A stretch of DNA of 64,000 bases from Flavobacteriaceae bacterium UBA3356 (GCA_002360635.1 DEQW01000001.1:684036-748035); one strand, 5' to 3'. Numbered from the stretch's first letter, positions 24,768-34,134 are shown. Translations and numbers: made by a program. The notes: generated by a model from the sequence alone, not told the origin.

Positions 24768-26390
24768 ATGAAAAAGAAAATCTTTATCCCAATAATCGCC
24801 GTGGTTATCATGTTTACAACGGTGAGTTTTAAAAGTGATTTCTTTGAAATTGCCAAGCAAATAGAAATCTTCACCACACTCTACAAAGAGCTAAACATGA
24901 ACTATGTAGACGAAGTAACACCCGCAACTTTAATGGATAAAGCTATTAATGGTATGCTGGAAGATCTCGATCCATACACCGTGTATTGGAACGAACAAGA
25001 AGTAGAAGATGGCCGCATACAAAATTCGGGCACCTATACCGGGATTGGAGCTTCGGTTAAAACCACAAAAGATAAAATTACCATCATTGAACCTTTTCAA
25101 GGATATCCAGCCGACAAAGCTGGTTTAAAAGCTGGCGACGAGCTCGTTAAAATCGGCACGACACCGGTGGCAGGTTTTGATGGCGATGCTGGAGAGCTCT
25201 TAAAAGGATCAAAAGGCAGTTCGGTTGAAATTACCTATAAACGCCAAGGAAAAACACAAACTACCACGCTAACCCGTGAAAAAGTAGGAATAGAAGCGGT
25301 GCCGTTTTATAAATTATTAGATGATAATATTGGTTACATTGTACTGAGTAAATTCAACCGAAAAACAACCCAAGAAACTAAATCAGCTTTAGAAGATTTA
25401 AAACTACAGGGTGCCAATAAATTGATTTTAGACCTTCGTGGAAACCCTGGCGGACTCTTAAACGAAGCGATTAACGTGGTAAACTTATTTGTGGATAAAG
25501 GCGAAGTGATTACCACCACAAAATCGGTGATTGAAAAATACAACAAAGTTTATAAAACACAATTTGATCCTGTAGATACAGAAATTCCGTTAGTGGTATT
25601 GGTTAATGGTCGCAGTGCATCGGCCAGTGAGATTGTTTCCGGTGGTTTGCAAGACTTAGATCGTGCCGTGGTAGTTGGAGCCCGTAGTTTTGGGAAAGGC
25701 CTCGTACAACGCCCTAAAAAGCTTACGTATGGCACCCAATTAAAAGTCACAATATCTCGTTATTACACGCCAAGCGGTCGTTGTATTCAAGCGTTAGATT
25801 ATTGGAATCGTGATGAAAATGGCGATCCAATTCGGGTAGATACTGAAGAATACAACGAGTTTAAAACAAAAGGAGGAAGAACGGTGTACGATGGCGGCGG
25901 AATTATGCCAGATGTGGAAGTGGAAACGGCAAAATTTAGCCCCATTACAACAGCCTTGCTAAAAGATATGGCGATTTTCGATTATGCGACGCAATATTAC
26001 TATTCGCATCAATTAGAAGATTACAATACATTTGAATTTACCGATAGTGATTTCCAAAATTTTGTGACTTATTTAAAGAAAAATGGTTTTGAATATGAAA
26101 CTGAAACCGAAAAGGAATTTGCTGAAGCCTTACGAAGAGCGGAAGATGATGATCTTAAAGATGAAATACAGCAAGGGTACAACCAATTAATGACATCGAT
26201 AGATAGAGCCAAAGAAAAAGCATTGATTTCTAAAAAAGCCGAAATAAAATCGTTGTTAAGCGACGAAATTTTAAAGCGCTATTTTTACCGAGAAGGGATG
26301 TACAACTATCACGTAAATCACAATCCTGAAATTTTAGAAGCTGTTTCAGTTCTTACTGAAGGAAATCGATATGAAAAGATTTTAAAGTAA
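24768..26390 (+). CDS. S41 family C-terminal processing peptidase
   Basis: Tail-specific serine protease of the CtpA type, 540 residues. An N-terminal hydrophobic segment (about residues 5-20) exports or anchors it. A PDZ domain spans about residues 85-165 (IGASVKTTKDKITIIEPFQGYPADKAGLKAGD). The catalytic dyad is Ser285 in NGRSASASEIVSGG and Lys310 in ARSFGKGLVQ, spaced 25 residues as in CtpA. A C-terminal helical domain of about 150 residues follows. Such enzymes trim or degrade envelope proteins. No operon partner is obvious. Confidence 0.93.
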   Translation: MKKKIFIPIIAVVIMFTTVSFKSDFFEIAKQIEIFTTLYKELNMNYVDEVTPATLMDKAINGMLEDLDPYTVYWNEQEVEDGRIQNSGTYTGIGASVKTTKDKITIIEPFQGYPADKAGLKAGDELVKIGTTPVAGFDGDAGELLKGSKGSSVEITYKRQGKTQTTTLTREKVGIEAVPFYKLLDDNIGYIVLSKFNRKTTQETKSALEDLKLQGANKLILDLRGNPGGLLNEAINVVNLFVDKGEVITTTKSVIEKYNKVYKTQFDPVDTEIPLVVLVNGRSASASEIVSGGLQDLDRAVVVGARSFGKGLVQRPKKLTYGTQLKVTISRYYTPSGRCIQALDYWNRDENGDPIRVDTEEYNEFKTKGGRTVYDGGGIMPDVEVETAKFSPITTALLKDMAIFDYATQYYYSHQLEDYNTFEFTDSDFQNFVTYLKKNGFEYETETEKEFAEALRRAEDDDLKDEIQQGYNQLMTSIDRAKEKALISKKAEIKSLLSDEILKRYFYREGMYNYHVNHNPEILEAVSVLTEGNRYEKILK

Positions 26391-26399
26391 TTAAAAATC

Positions 26400-26454
26400 G
26401 GTGTTTTCGATACAACTTTTCATTGTTTCAACAATGAAAAATTACTCAACCACC
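26400..26454. repeat. Intergenic palindrome (second repeat type)
   Basis: An 11-bp perfect inverted repeat, TTTTCATTGTT/AACAATGAAAA (26417-26427 and 26430-26440), is enclosed by GGTG and CACC ends at 26400-26403 and 26451-26454. No T run follows, so it is not a clear terminator. The structured outline resembles dispersed elements of other Flavobacteria, but only one copy is here. Confidence 0.5.
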
Positions 26455-26491
26455 TAGTAGTAGAAACCTATAGAACCGTATATTTATTCCA

Positions 26492-27322
26492 ATGGAAGCT
26501 TTCCTAAATTTTTTCGAAACCATGCCCATCTGGATGAAAGCCGGTTGGGTATTTTTTGTGTTAGCGTTGTTTTGGATTTTAGAAGGATATTACAGTTTAA
26601 TAAACTTAAAATACAAAAAGTGGAAGCATGCTAAAACCAATCTTATATTATTGGCTTTTGTCATGGTTATCAACGCTGTTTTTGGTATTGCAACAGCGGC
26701 TATTTTCATTTGGTTAAATGATTCGCAATTTGGATTATTACACTTCTTTCAATCACCTATCTGGGTTGAGTTACTACTTTCACTTTTAGTATTAGATTTT
26801 ATTGCTCAATATGGTGTGCATTACTTATTGCACAAAGTTCCGGCTATGTGGCGCTTGCATATTGTTCACCACAGCGACAAACACGTAGATGCCACCACTG
26901 GAACCCGTCATCATCCGTTCGATTTTATCATCCGCGAAACCTTCGCTCTTATTGCGGTCGTGATTATGGGAATGCCTATCGCTTTCTACCTATTTTACCG
27001 AATTTTAAGCGTGCTTTTCACGTATTGGACGCACGCAAATATCAGTCTGCCCGCTTGGTTGGACAAAAGCATAAGCTATCTGTTTGTAACACCCAATATG
27101 CACAAGTTTCATCATCATTACCAACTTCCCTGGACCGATAGCAACTTCGGGAATATGTTTTCTATTTGGGATCGTTTGTTCGGCACATTTGTCTATGACG
27201 ACACCAAAAAAATTCAATACGGAGTAGATTTAGCAGACCATACAGACGATGAGAATATCTTCACACAATTGGGAATTCCTTTCAACAAAACAGTTGTTTC
27301 TAAAGGGAAAGAACACCATTAA
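26492..27322 (+). CDS. Sterol desaturase/fatty acid hydroxylase family protein
   Basis: Integral-membrane di-iron oxygenase of 276 residues with four or five helices. The eight-histidine pattern of the family is present: HYLLHKVP, HIVHHSDKHVD, then HANISLP and MHKFHHHYQLPWTDSNFG. Such enzymes hydroxylate or desaturate lipids (fatty acids, sterols, carotenoids); the substrate cannot be told from sequence. It is a single gene, with no carotenoid or lipid biosynthesis neighbours. Confidence 0.88.
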   Translation: MEAFLNFFETMPIWMKAGWVFFVLALFWILEGYYSLINLKYKKWKHAKTNLILLAFVMVINAVFGIATAAIFIWLNDSQFGLLHFFQSPIWVELLLSLLVLDFIAQYGVHYLLHKVPAMWRLHIVHHSDKHVDATTGTRHHPFDFIIRETFALIAVVIMGMPIAFYLFYRILSVLFTYWTHANISLPAWLDKSISYLFVTPNMHKFHHHYQLPWTDSNFGNMFSIWDRLFGTFVYDDTKKIQYGVDLADHTDDENIFTQLGIPFNKTVVSKGKEHH

Positions 27323-27382
27323 ATCACTTTATTAACATATTATTAATAGAAATACTGCTTAAATTTTCGTATAATATGGGTT

Positions 27383-27754
27383 ATGGTACAAAGAGACAAG
27401 CAGGAAAACGACGACGTTCTTAAAGAATCCGTTACGTATTTAGAAAACAAAGGATTTGAGAACATTAAAGCCGATATTGAAGGCTATGAGACCCCTAAGT
27501 CGTACAATAAAAAAGGAAGTGATATAAGCATCACCCCAGATATTGTAGCGGAGCGAGCAGGAATTAAGCATTATTTTGAAGTAAGCTTAAAGTCTGACAG
27601 AACAAATTTACTAAAGTCCAAGTGGCGCTTTTTAGACGTATTAACTCGAATGCGAAACGAGCGTTTTAAAATTATTACAAGACGGGGGCATTATAAATTT
27701 ACCAATGAAATGTTGGACCACTTAAATATGGACAAAAAGCTTATAAAGCTGTAA
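27383..27754 (+). CDS. Conserved small protein, possibly PD-(D/E)XK-like fold
   Basis: A 123-residue cytosolic protein I cannot assign firmly. The middle, SDISITPDIVAERAGIKHYFEVSLKSD, has a PD followed by a hydrophobic strand with Glu and Lys, the arrangement of restriction-endonuclease-like folds, though the usual E-x-K spacing is not exact (E-V-S-L-K). After it come WRFLDVLTRMRNERFKIITRRGHYKF, basic and strand-rich. Its stop overlaps the 3' end of the convergent GNAT gene by 14 bp. Confidence 0.5.
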   Translation: MVQRDKQENDDVLKESVTYLENKGFENIKADIEGYETPKSYNKKGSDISITPDIVAERAGIKHYFEVSLKSDRTNLLKSKWRFLDVLTRMRNERFKIITRRGHYKFTNEMLDHLNMDKKLIKL

Positions 27755-28184
27755 CCATAGCAATGTGTGGGATGCCATCCTCAAGGTATCCTTCGCCAAT
27801 GGGTTCAAAACCATGAGATTGGTAAAATTTAATTAAATATTGTTGAGCCGAAAGCTTTATGTTTTCGGTTTGATAATATTTTTTTATGGCCTTTTTTGAA
27901 GCTTCCATGATATCGTGACCATAGCTAAATTTACGCTGATCTTTAGCTACAACAACTCTTCCAATAGCAGCTTCTTCAAAATAAAATCCTTGTGGAAAAC
28001 AACGGGTGTACGCTATTATTTTTCCTTCTTTTTTTCCAATAACATGCAGAGCTTTTTCGTCTTTCCCATCAATATCTTGATATACACAATCTTGTTCTAC
28101 AACAAATACTTCAGAACGAAGCTGTAATATGTCGTGCAGTTCGTAAATGGATAGGTCTTCAAATTTTTTGATGGTAATTTCCAT
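27741..28184 (-). CDS. GNAT N-acetyltransferase, ElaA-like
   Basis: A 147-residue acetyl-CoA-dependent acetyltransferase of the ElaA subgroup. Typical are the N-terminal YELHDILQLRSEVFVVEQDCVYQDIDGKDE, then AIGRVVVAKDQRKFSYGHDIMEAS (the CoA pyrophosphate loop) and SAQQYLIKFYQSHGFEPIGEGYLEDGIPHIAM. The acceptor is unknown. It is 11 bp downstream of the metal transporter gene on the same strand and probably belongs to the rpiB-CDF-GNAT transcription unit. Confidence 0.88.
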   Translation of the reverse strand: MEITIKKFEDLSIYELHDILQLRSEVFVVEQDCVYQDIDGKDEKALHVIGKKEGKIIAYTRCFPQGFYFEEAAIGRVVVAKDQRKFSYGHDIMEASKKAIKKYYQTENIKLSAQQYLIKFYQSHGFEPIGEGYLEDGIPHIAMVTAL

Positions 28185-28195
28185 TGAGTTATTTT

Positions 28196-29107
28196 TTAAT
28201 CCTGAACAATAATTTCCTTCGGATCGTCTTTTTGAAATTCTGGTTGAATATTTACGTGATTGATTCCGAAGTCATCAAACAATATTTTTTCTACTTTTTC
28301 TAAAATAGCATCAAATTCTGAAAGGGTTAAATCTTTAGAAAATTCCATATGTGCTTCAAGATGTGTTTCTTGTTCATTAAGCTGCCATACGTGAATATGA
28401 TGAATACTTTTTACTTCAGAAATAGTCGTTATTTTTTTACTGATACGTTCCAATTTAATATCCTTGGGCGTAAACAACATTAATACATTGAAGGAGTTTT
28501 TAAGTAAATCGATACCTACCACCAATAAATAAACAGCTATTAAAACAGTTAACACACTGTCTACCCAAAACCACCCAAAATATTTCATTAATAAACCACC
28601 TATCAATACAGCGACCGAAGCAGACATATCGGTAAATAAATGTATATACGCCGAACGCATATTCATATTCTCTTTTGCGTCTTTTCTAAGTAATAACACA
28701 CTAAAACCATTCGCTACAATCCCCAACACAGCTAGCCAAATAACTAAACTGCTTTCTATTTCTTGCGGATTTATAAATCGTTTTATAGCTTCATAAATAA
28801 GGTAAACCGCCACTACTAAAAGTGTAACGGCATTTACAAAAGCGGCAATAATTTCAGCACGTTTATAACCAAATGTTTTATCGAAAGAAGCTTCTTTTTT
28901 TGAATATCTATCTGCCACATAACTTATAACGAGTGAGGTTACATCACTAAAATTATGAAGCGCATCACTTAACAATGAAAGACTACCAGAAATTAACCCA
29001 CCTATTACCTGTGATACGGTTATTACAATGTTTAAAACAATTGTTAATAACAGCTTTCTTCCTTTTAAATTGGTATGATCGTGTGTATGTGTTGGTGAAT
29101 TAGACAT
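28196..29107 (-). CDS. Cation diffusion facilitator (zinc/divalent metal exporter)
   Basis: Metal/proton antiporter of the CDF family. The ATG at 29107 (MSNSPTHTHDHTNLKGRK) is preferred; the longer frame from 29131 would overlap rpiB and adds no family residues. The 303 residues comprise a His-rich N-terminus, six helices with the metal-site motifs LLSDALHNFSDVTSL and HLFTDMSASVAVL, and a cytoplasmic ferredoxin-like domain (HHIHVWQLNEQETHLEAHMEF). The substrate is probably zinc or a related divalent ion. The gene starts 14 bp after the rpiB stop. Confidence 0.92.
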   Translation of the reverse strand: MSNSPTHTHDHTNLKGRKLLLTIVLNIVITVSQVIGGLISGSLSLLSDALHNFSDVTSLVISYVADRYSKKEASFDKTFGYKRAEIIAAFVNAVTLLVVAVYLIYEAIKRFINPQEIESSLVIWLAVLGIVANGFSVLLLRKDAKENMNMRSAYIHLFTDMSASVAVLIGGLLMKYFGWFWVDSVLTVLIAVYLLVVGIDLLKNSFNVLMLFTPKDIKLERISKKITTISEVKSIHHIHVWQLNEQETHLEAHMEFSKDLTLSEFDAILEKVEKILFDDFGINHVNIQPEFQKDDPKEIIVQD

Positions 29108-29121
29108 AAAAAAGTAGTCGG

Positions 29122-29553
29122 TTATGAACAAGCTATCTTTTCGACACGACGTTGGTGGCGACCGCCTTCAAATTTTGTTGTAAGAAACGTTTTTACCATT
29201 TCCAGTGCTTGTGGTTCGCTTGTAAAACGAGCTGGAATACTTAATACATTTGCATCATTATGTTCTCTAGCCAACGCTGTAATTTCTTTTGTCCAACATA
29301 AAGCTGAACGTACTTTTTGATGTTTATTAGCCGTCATATTTGCACCGTTACCGCTTCCGCAGATAATGATACCAAAATCTACTTTTGCGTTTTCTACATC
29401 GTCTGCAACCGGGTGGACAAAGTCTGGATAATCTACACTTTCTTCACTATCGGTACCGTAGTTAATAACTTCGTAACCTTCTGATTGTAAATAATTTGAA
29501 ATGGAATTTTTGTAATCTGTCCCTGCGTGATCGTTTCCTATTGCTATTTTCAT
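29122..29553 (-). CDS. rpiB: Ribose-5-phosphate isomerase B
   Basis: Interconverts ribose-5-phosphate and ribulose-5-phosphate in the pentose phosphate pathway. The 143 residues are the usual length and show MKIAIGNDHAGTDYK at the N-terminus, VDYPDFVHPVADDV, the active-site Cys in IIICGSGNGANMTANK, and ALCWTKEITALAREHNDANVLSIPARF. It heads a minus-strand unit with the CDF and GNAT genes and points away from the long intergenic region to its right. Confidence 0.95.
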   Translation of the reverse strand: MKIAIGNDHAGTDYKNSISNYLQSEGYEVINYGTDSEESVDYPDFVHPVADDVENAKVDFGIIICGSGNGANMTANKHQKVRSALCWTKEITALAREHNDANVLSIPARFTSEPQALEMVKTFLTTKFEGGRHQRRVEKIACS

Positions 29554-29569
29554 GATGTTTATTTTAATA

Positions 29570-29577
29570 CAAAGATA
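29570..29577 (-). promoter_or_regulatory. -7 promoter box of rpiB
   Basis: TATCTTTG on the minus strand fits TAnnTTTG, 16 bp before the rpiB ATG. Confidence 0.5.
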
Positions 29578-30084
29578 ATTGTATTATTACATAATAAAAC
29601 GGTTATAATTAAAAATCAATTGTTTACGTTTTATTAAACTTCAGTTCACTTTATAGTTAACAACTGTGTTTACATTTGTTAATAGTTTAGCAAGAAAAAA
29701 AGTTGTGAAATTGGATTATAAATTCCATATGCTTTTTAATATTTCAAAAGCAAATTTTAACTCCCTCTTTTTTGACCGAGTTATCAGCATCGAAAAGTAA
29801 GTTTCAAACAGATATTTCAGAAATACATATTAAAAATACGTTGTTAACATGGATTGTTGACAGCTGTTAATTATTGTGCCTATTCTTTTATTTTTCAGAA
29901 GAAAACATTCTTAAAACTATGTTAACAACCTGTACAAAATAACCTATAACTTAAAATAAAAATAAAACTTCAAAAAGTTATGCTACATATTAACACACTA
30001 TAATAACCATCATTATTTATTTTAAAATTTTAAAAAAGAAAAGAGATGGTTATTATATTGTTAATAAGGTTGAAAACTTTAAAA
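29578..30084. other. Gene-free AT-rich region with repeated GTTAAC motifs (candidate origin)
   Basis: This is the longest stretch without a gene. It is very AT-rich and holds several variants of a TGTTAACAA-like word: TAGTTAACAACTG (29655-29667), TTGTTAATAG (about 29677), TTGTTAACATGG (29841-29852), GCTGTTAATTATTG (about 29863), ATGTTAACAACCTG (29919-29932), ATATTAACAC (about 29988) and TTGTTAATAAGG (30058-30069). Some are inverted relative to others. Clustered 9-bp words in an AT-rich gap with diverging neighbours is how DnaA-box arrays look, but the words differ from TTATCCACA. No RNA gene or ORF was seen here. Confidence 0.3.
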
Positions 30085-30324
30085 TTAAACGATTCTCATT
30101 TTTGAAGTGTTATCAAAGTCTTTGATGATTTCTCGAGCTCGCTCTGCGTCTTGCTTGTGCACTTGCAAGCGAATGCCACCAATTGCATTTGAGTAAAAAG
30201 GAAAAACACTCGCCATGGTTTCGTTTAAAAAAACATGCGGAATGTCATGCTGTTCTAAAAGTAAAGCGAGAACAGCATATTCACTTTGATATGTGAAAGT
30301 AGCAACGGTTATAAAGTTTTCCAT
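30085..30324 (-). CDS. DUF2007-type putative signal-transducing protein
   Basis: A 79-residue cytosolic protein: FITVATFTYQSEYAVLALLLEQHDIPHVFLNETMASVFPFYSNAIGGIRLQVHKQDAERAREIIKDF. The pattern (short strand, LLE-x-x-I-P, then GGIRL-V-x-DAERA-II) is that of DUF2007/GlnB-like ferredoxin-fold proteins of unknown role. It is transcribed toward the 29.6-30.1 kb gap and is divergent from rnr. Confidence 0.75.
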   Translation of the reverse strand: MENFITVATFTYQSEYAVLALLLEQHDIPHVFLNETMASVFPFYSNAIGGIRLQVHKQDAERAREIIKDFDNTSKMRIV

Positions 30325-30431
30325 AGCTTAAAAATTGCTTTTTAGAAGCCTTACTAAGGTACTAAATCTTTCCTAAAGGAAACACGCTATTATCTTAATA
30401 ATAGTACATTTACATTAATTAAAATAAAACA

Positions 30432-32639
30432 ATGCCAAAAAGAAAAACGAAGAAGAAAAACAATAAAATAAAAGGGCTTGGAGAAAGCATTATAAAAATA
30501 CTACGAAAAGCGAATTCCAAACCTTATAACTACAAACAAATAGCGGCTAAATTAGGATTAGATGATCCTAACAGCCGTAACCAAATTACCAAAAAATTAA
30601 AGCAATTAACTGCTAAAGGAACCATCAACGAAGTGGAACGAGGAAAGTATGTTATTGCCCCTTCTAAAAATTACTACACGGGTGTGGTAGATATTACCAG
30701 CCGTGGACAAGGATATATTATAGTTGACGATCTTGAAGATGATATTTTCGTTAGTAATAAAAACTTAAACAAAGCCTTAAATGGTGATGTGGTTGAAGTC
30801 TATGTTTTTAAACGTAAAAAACGTGGTAAAGCTGAAGGCGAAATAACCAATATTATACAACGTAAGAAAACTGAGTTTGTTGGAACCATCGATATTCACG
30901 AGAATTTTGCTTTTGTTGAAATCAACGATAGCAGTATGTATACTGATATTTTTGTTCCGAAAAGTAACATTGGAGATGCAAAAGGTGGTGAAAAAGTACT
31001 AGTTGAAATTATCGATTGGCCCGAAAAAGCAGATTCGCCATTAGGTCAAGTTAAAAAGGTGTTGGGAATGCCTGGTGAACACCATACCGAAATTCATTCC
31101 ATTTTAGCACAATACGGATTGCCGTATGAATTTCCACATGAAGTGGAAGAATATGCTAATCAATTAGATACATCTATTCAAGAAGACGAAATAAATAAAC
31201 GTCGTGATATGCGCGATGTGTTAACGTTTACCATTGACCCGAAAGATGCAAAGGATTTTGATGATGCGTTATCCTTTCAGAAATTAGAAAATGGTAATTA
31301 TGAAATAGGAATTCACATTGCAGATGTTTCACATTACTTAAAACCTGGAACTGTTATAGACGATGAAGCATATGAACGTGCAACCTCAGTGTATTTAGTA
31401 GATCGCGTGGTACCGATGCTTCCTGAAGTATTATCAAACAATGCGTGTTCGCTTCGCCCTAACGAAGAAAAATATACGTTTTCAGCTGTTTTTGAAATAG
31501 ATAATCAAGCGAAGGTTAAAAACCAGTGGTTTGGACGAACGGTAACCTATAGTGATGCTCGTTTTGCGTATGAAGAAGCACAGCACGTTATTGAAAATCC
31601 AGAAGCTAAAGAACACGAAATACCGGCTAACATTTCCATTACTGATAAAAAATATATGGTAGATTCAAATATTGCTTCGGCAATTTTAGAAATGGATCGA
31701 TTAGCTAAAATATTACGTACAGATAGGATGCGTCAAGGAGCTATTTCGTTTGATAAAGTAGAGGTAAAATTCAAATTGGATGAAAACAACGAACCGGAAG
31801 GCGTTTATTTCAAGGAAAGTAAAGATGCAAATAAACTAATTGAAGAGTTTATGTTGCTTGCCAACCGTAGCGTTGCCGAATTTATAGGAAAACAAAATTC
31901 GCCAAAAACATTTGTATACCGTGTACATGCCGAGCCAGATGATGAGAAAATCGCCGCTCTGGAACGAATTATCCAGCGTTTTGGTTATAAACTGGATACT
32001 AGAGATCCTAAAAAAACTGCCAATTCTATCAATAAATTATTGAAAGATGTCGTTGGAAAAAAAGAACAAAACTTGGTCGATGTTTTAGCAATTAGAACGA
32101 TGAGTAAAGCGGTTTATACCACGAATAATATTGGTCATTATGGTTTAGCGTTCGATTATTATACACACTTTACATCGCCAATTCGTAGGTATCCAGATGT
32201 AATGGTACATAGGTTGCTACAGTCTTATTTAGATAAAAATAAATCAGCCAACCAAGATGAATACGAAGATAAATGTGGTCATTCCAGCGAAATGGAAAAT
32301 CTTGCTACAAATGCAGAACGTGACAGTATAAAATACATGCAGGTTAAGTATATGATGGACCATGAAGATGAAGACTTCTTAGGTGTGATTTCAGGTGTGA
32401 CTGAATGGGGAATTTATGTTGAAATCGTTTCCAATAAATGTGAAGGGATGGTTCGTTTAAGTGATTTACGCGACGATCATTATGTATTCGATAAAGATGA
32501 ATTTGCAGTAGTTGGTCAGCGAACTCACAACAAATACACATTAGGAGACGAGGTTTATGTAAAAGTAAAAAATGCAGACTTAGTTAGAAAGCATTTAGAC
32601 TTCACGATGTTGGGTAGTAAAAAAGAAATTGAAAAGTAA
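30432..32639 (+). CDS. rnr: Ribonuclease R
   Basis: Processive 3'-to-5' exoribonuclease that degrades structured RNA. The 735 residues carry a lysine-rich start (MPKRKTKKKNNKIK), a winged-helix-like N-terminal domain, two cold-shock domains (about residues 80-230), the catalytic RNB domain with the acidic metal site DPKDAKDFDDALSF, GHYGLAFDYYTHFTSPIRRYPD near the end of RNB, and a C-terminal S1 domain (FLGVISGVTEWGIYVEI). The basic C-terminal tail of E. coli RNase R is missing. It is followed after 51 bp by a DUF2807 gene. Confidence 0.95.
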   Translation: MPKRKTKKKNNKIKGLGESIIKILRKANSKPYNYKQIAAKLGLDDPNSRNQITKKLKQLTAKGTINEVERGKYVIAPSKNYYTGVVDITSRGQGYIIVDDLEDDIFVSNKNLNKALNGDVVEVYVFKRKKRGKAEGEITNIIQRKKTEFVGTIDIHENFAFVEINDSSMYTDIFVPKSNIGDAKGGEKVLVEIIDWPEKADSPLGQVKKVLGMPGEHHTEIHSILAQYGLPYEFPHEVEEYANQLDTSIQEDEINKRRDMRDVLTFTIDPKDAKDFDDALSFQKLENGNYEIGIHIADVSHYLKPGTVIDDEAYERATSVYLVDRVVPMLPEVLSNNACSLRPNEEKYTFSAVFEIDNQAKVKNQWFGRTVTYSDARFAYEEAQHVIENPEAKEHEIPANISITDKKYMVDSNIASAILEMDRLAKILRTDRMRQGAISFDKVEVKFKLDENNEPEGVYFKESKDANKLIEEFMLLANRSVAEFIGKQNSPKTFVYRVHAEPDDEKIAALERIIQRFGYKLDTRDPKKTANSINKLLKDVVGKKEQNLVDVLAIRTMSKAVYTTNNIGHYGLAFDYYTHFTSPIRRYPDVMVHRLLQSYLDKNKSANQDEYEDKCGHSSEMENLATNAERDSIKYMQVKYMMDHEDEDFLGVISGVTEWGIYVEIVSNKCEGMVRLSDLRDDHYVFDKDEFAVVGQRTHNKYTLGDEVYVKVKNADLVRKHLDFTMLGSKKEIEK

Positions 32640-32690
32640 GTGTAACATTTCAATTATAAACTACTCTTTAAAGAAACTAAACTACTTATT

Positions 32691-33365
32691 ATGAAAACAA
32701 TTTCTACACTTCTTATCGCATTCATAACCTTTTCAGCCTTTTCTCAACGTATGGTTGAAAAAAATATAGGTGATTTTGATGAATTAAAAGTATTCGATTT
32801 AATTGAAGTAAATTTAATTCCTTCCGAAGAAAACAAAGTTGTTATCAAAGGTAAAAACACCGAAAGTGTTAAGATTATCAATGACAACGGAAAATTAAAA
32901 ATCCGAATGCAATTAGATGAACGTTTTAACGGAGAAGAAACCTTTGTTGAAGTTCACTACACCGAAATTGATATAATCGATGCGAATGAAGGAGCTATAA
33001 TAGTTGCAAACGAAGCAATTAGCCAAAATAAAATTGAATTACGTTCACAAGAAGGAGCAAAGATTCGAGTAGGTTTAAAAGTAAATTATGTTGAAATGAA
33101 AGCCGTTACCGGAGGTATCATTGAAGCTTCAGGATTAGCGAAATCTCAAGATATTACCATTAGAACCGGAGGTATCATCGAAGCAATGGATTTACAAACC
33201 CAAGACACCAATTTAAAACTGTTTGCTGCTGGCGAGGCTGAAATTAACGCTAGTGAAAAAGCAACTATAAAAGTAACTGCAGGAGGTGATGTTACCGTGT
33301 ATGGAAATCCAAAAGAAGTAAAGAAAAAGAGTTTTGCAGGGGGTACTATTCGTATTGTGGATTAA
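32691..33365 (+). CDS. DUF2807 (GIN-domain) secreted protein
   Basis: A 224-residue exported protein with a signal peptide (MKTISTLLIAFITFSAFS). The rest is a DUF2807 beta-helix-like domain: FDELKVFDLIEVNLIPSEENKVVIKG, then repeating G-x-I-x-A units (VTGGIIEASGL, TGGIIEAMDLQ, AGEAEINASEKATIKVTAGGDVTVYG). The family is called putative auto-transporter adhesin in databases; its role is unproven. It could be cotranscribed with rnr. Confidence 0.8.
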   Translation: MKTISTLLIAFITFSAFSQRMVEKNIGDFDELKVFDLIEVNLIPSEENKVVIKGKNTESVKIINDNGKLKIRMQLDERFNGEETFVEVHYTEIDIIDANEGAIIVANEAISQNKIELRSQEGAKIRVGLKVNYVEMKAVTGGIIEASGLAKSQDITIRTGGIIEAMDLQTQDTNLKLFAAGEAEINASEKATIKVTAGGDVTVYGNPKEVKKKSFAGGTIRIVD

Positions 33366-33417
33366 TAGTTACTTAAAGCGTTTTCAAGTATAAAGTAATT
33401 TGTACTTTTACAATACT

Positions 33418-34134
33418 ATGTTTGATGGTATTGGATACGCAGCTTTTTACGGGTTCCTACTAGCTTTTGCAGTAGGTCCTGTATTTTTTACACTTATTGA
33501 AACCAGTATTACTAAAGGTTTTAAAGCAGGTGTGTTCTTCGATTTAGGAGCAATTTTTGCCGATATTGTTTTTATTGTAATTGCGTATTTCAGTACCAGT
33601 AAAATTTTAGATAAAGTTAAAGATGATCCTGGATTGCTTATTTTCGGGGGCGCCATTTTAATCGCTTATGGAATTATATCCTACATCCGTACCAACCGCT
33701 CTTTTTTTAAAATAGTACGGGAACATTACGCAGTAAAGGTTAAAAAGAAACTGGGAAGCTTATTTTTAAAAGGATTTCTGTTGAATTTTGTAAACTTCGG
33801 CGTACTCGCTGGCTGGATTGGTACTATTATTATGGCAAATGCATTAACTAATTCAGAAAATGGTGTGTTTTTCTTTCTACTAACTGTGTTGATTACTTTT
33901 TTCTGCACCGATCTTTTAAAGATTACGTTAGCTAAAAAACTAAAAAATAAGATGACACCCCGTTTTATTATTAAAACTAAAAAATGGGTGAGTATTTTAA
34001 TAGCAGGTTTTGGTGTAGCATTGTTATTACAAGGAATTTTTCCTGATGAAATGAAATCCAACTTAGATAAAATACCAGGACCGAAACATCCGTTAGAAAA
34101 ACCTATTCCCCCAGTAGAAGACCCTATTCAATAA
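33418..34134 (+). CDS. LysE-family transporter
   Basis: Six-helix membrane exporter of the LysE/RhtB type, 238 residues from the ATG at 33418 (MFDGIGYAAFYGFLLAFAVGPVFF); the upstream in-frame start lies in the promoter region. The N-terminal FAVGPVFFTLIETSITKGFKAGVFFDLGAIFADI matches the family's GPxxxxxxxxxxxxGxxxG segment. The last 25 residues form a proline-rich tail (PGPKHPLEKPIPPVEDP). The substrate, likely an amino acid or similar, is unknown. A bidirectional terminator follows. Confidence 0.82.
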   Translation: MFDGIGYAAFYGFLLAFAVGPVFFTLIETSITKGFKAGVFFDLGAIFADIVFIVIAYFSTSKILDKVKDDPGLLIFGGAILIAYGIISYIRTNRSFFKIVREHYAVKVKKKLGSLFLKGFLLNFVNFGVLAGWIGTIIMANALTNSENGVFFFLLTVLITFFCTDLLKITLAKKLKNKMTPRFIIKTKKWVSILIAGFGVALLLQGIFPDEMKSNLDKIPGPKHPLEKPIPPVEDPIQ

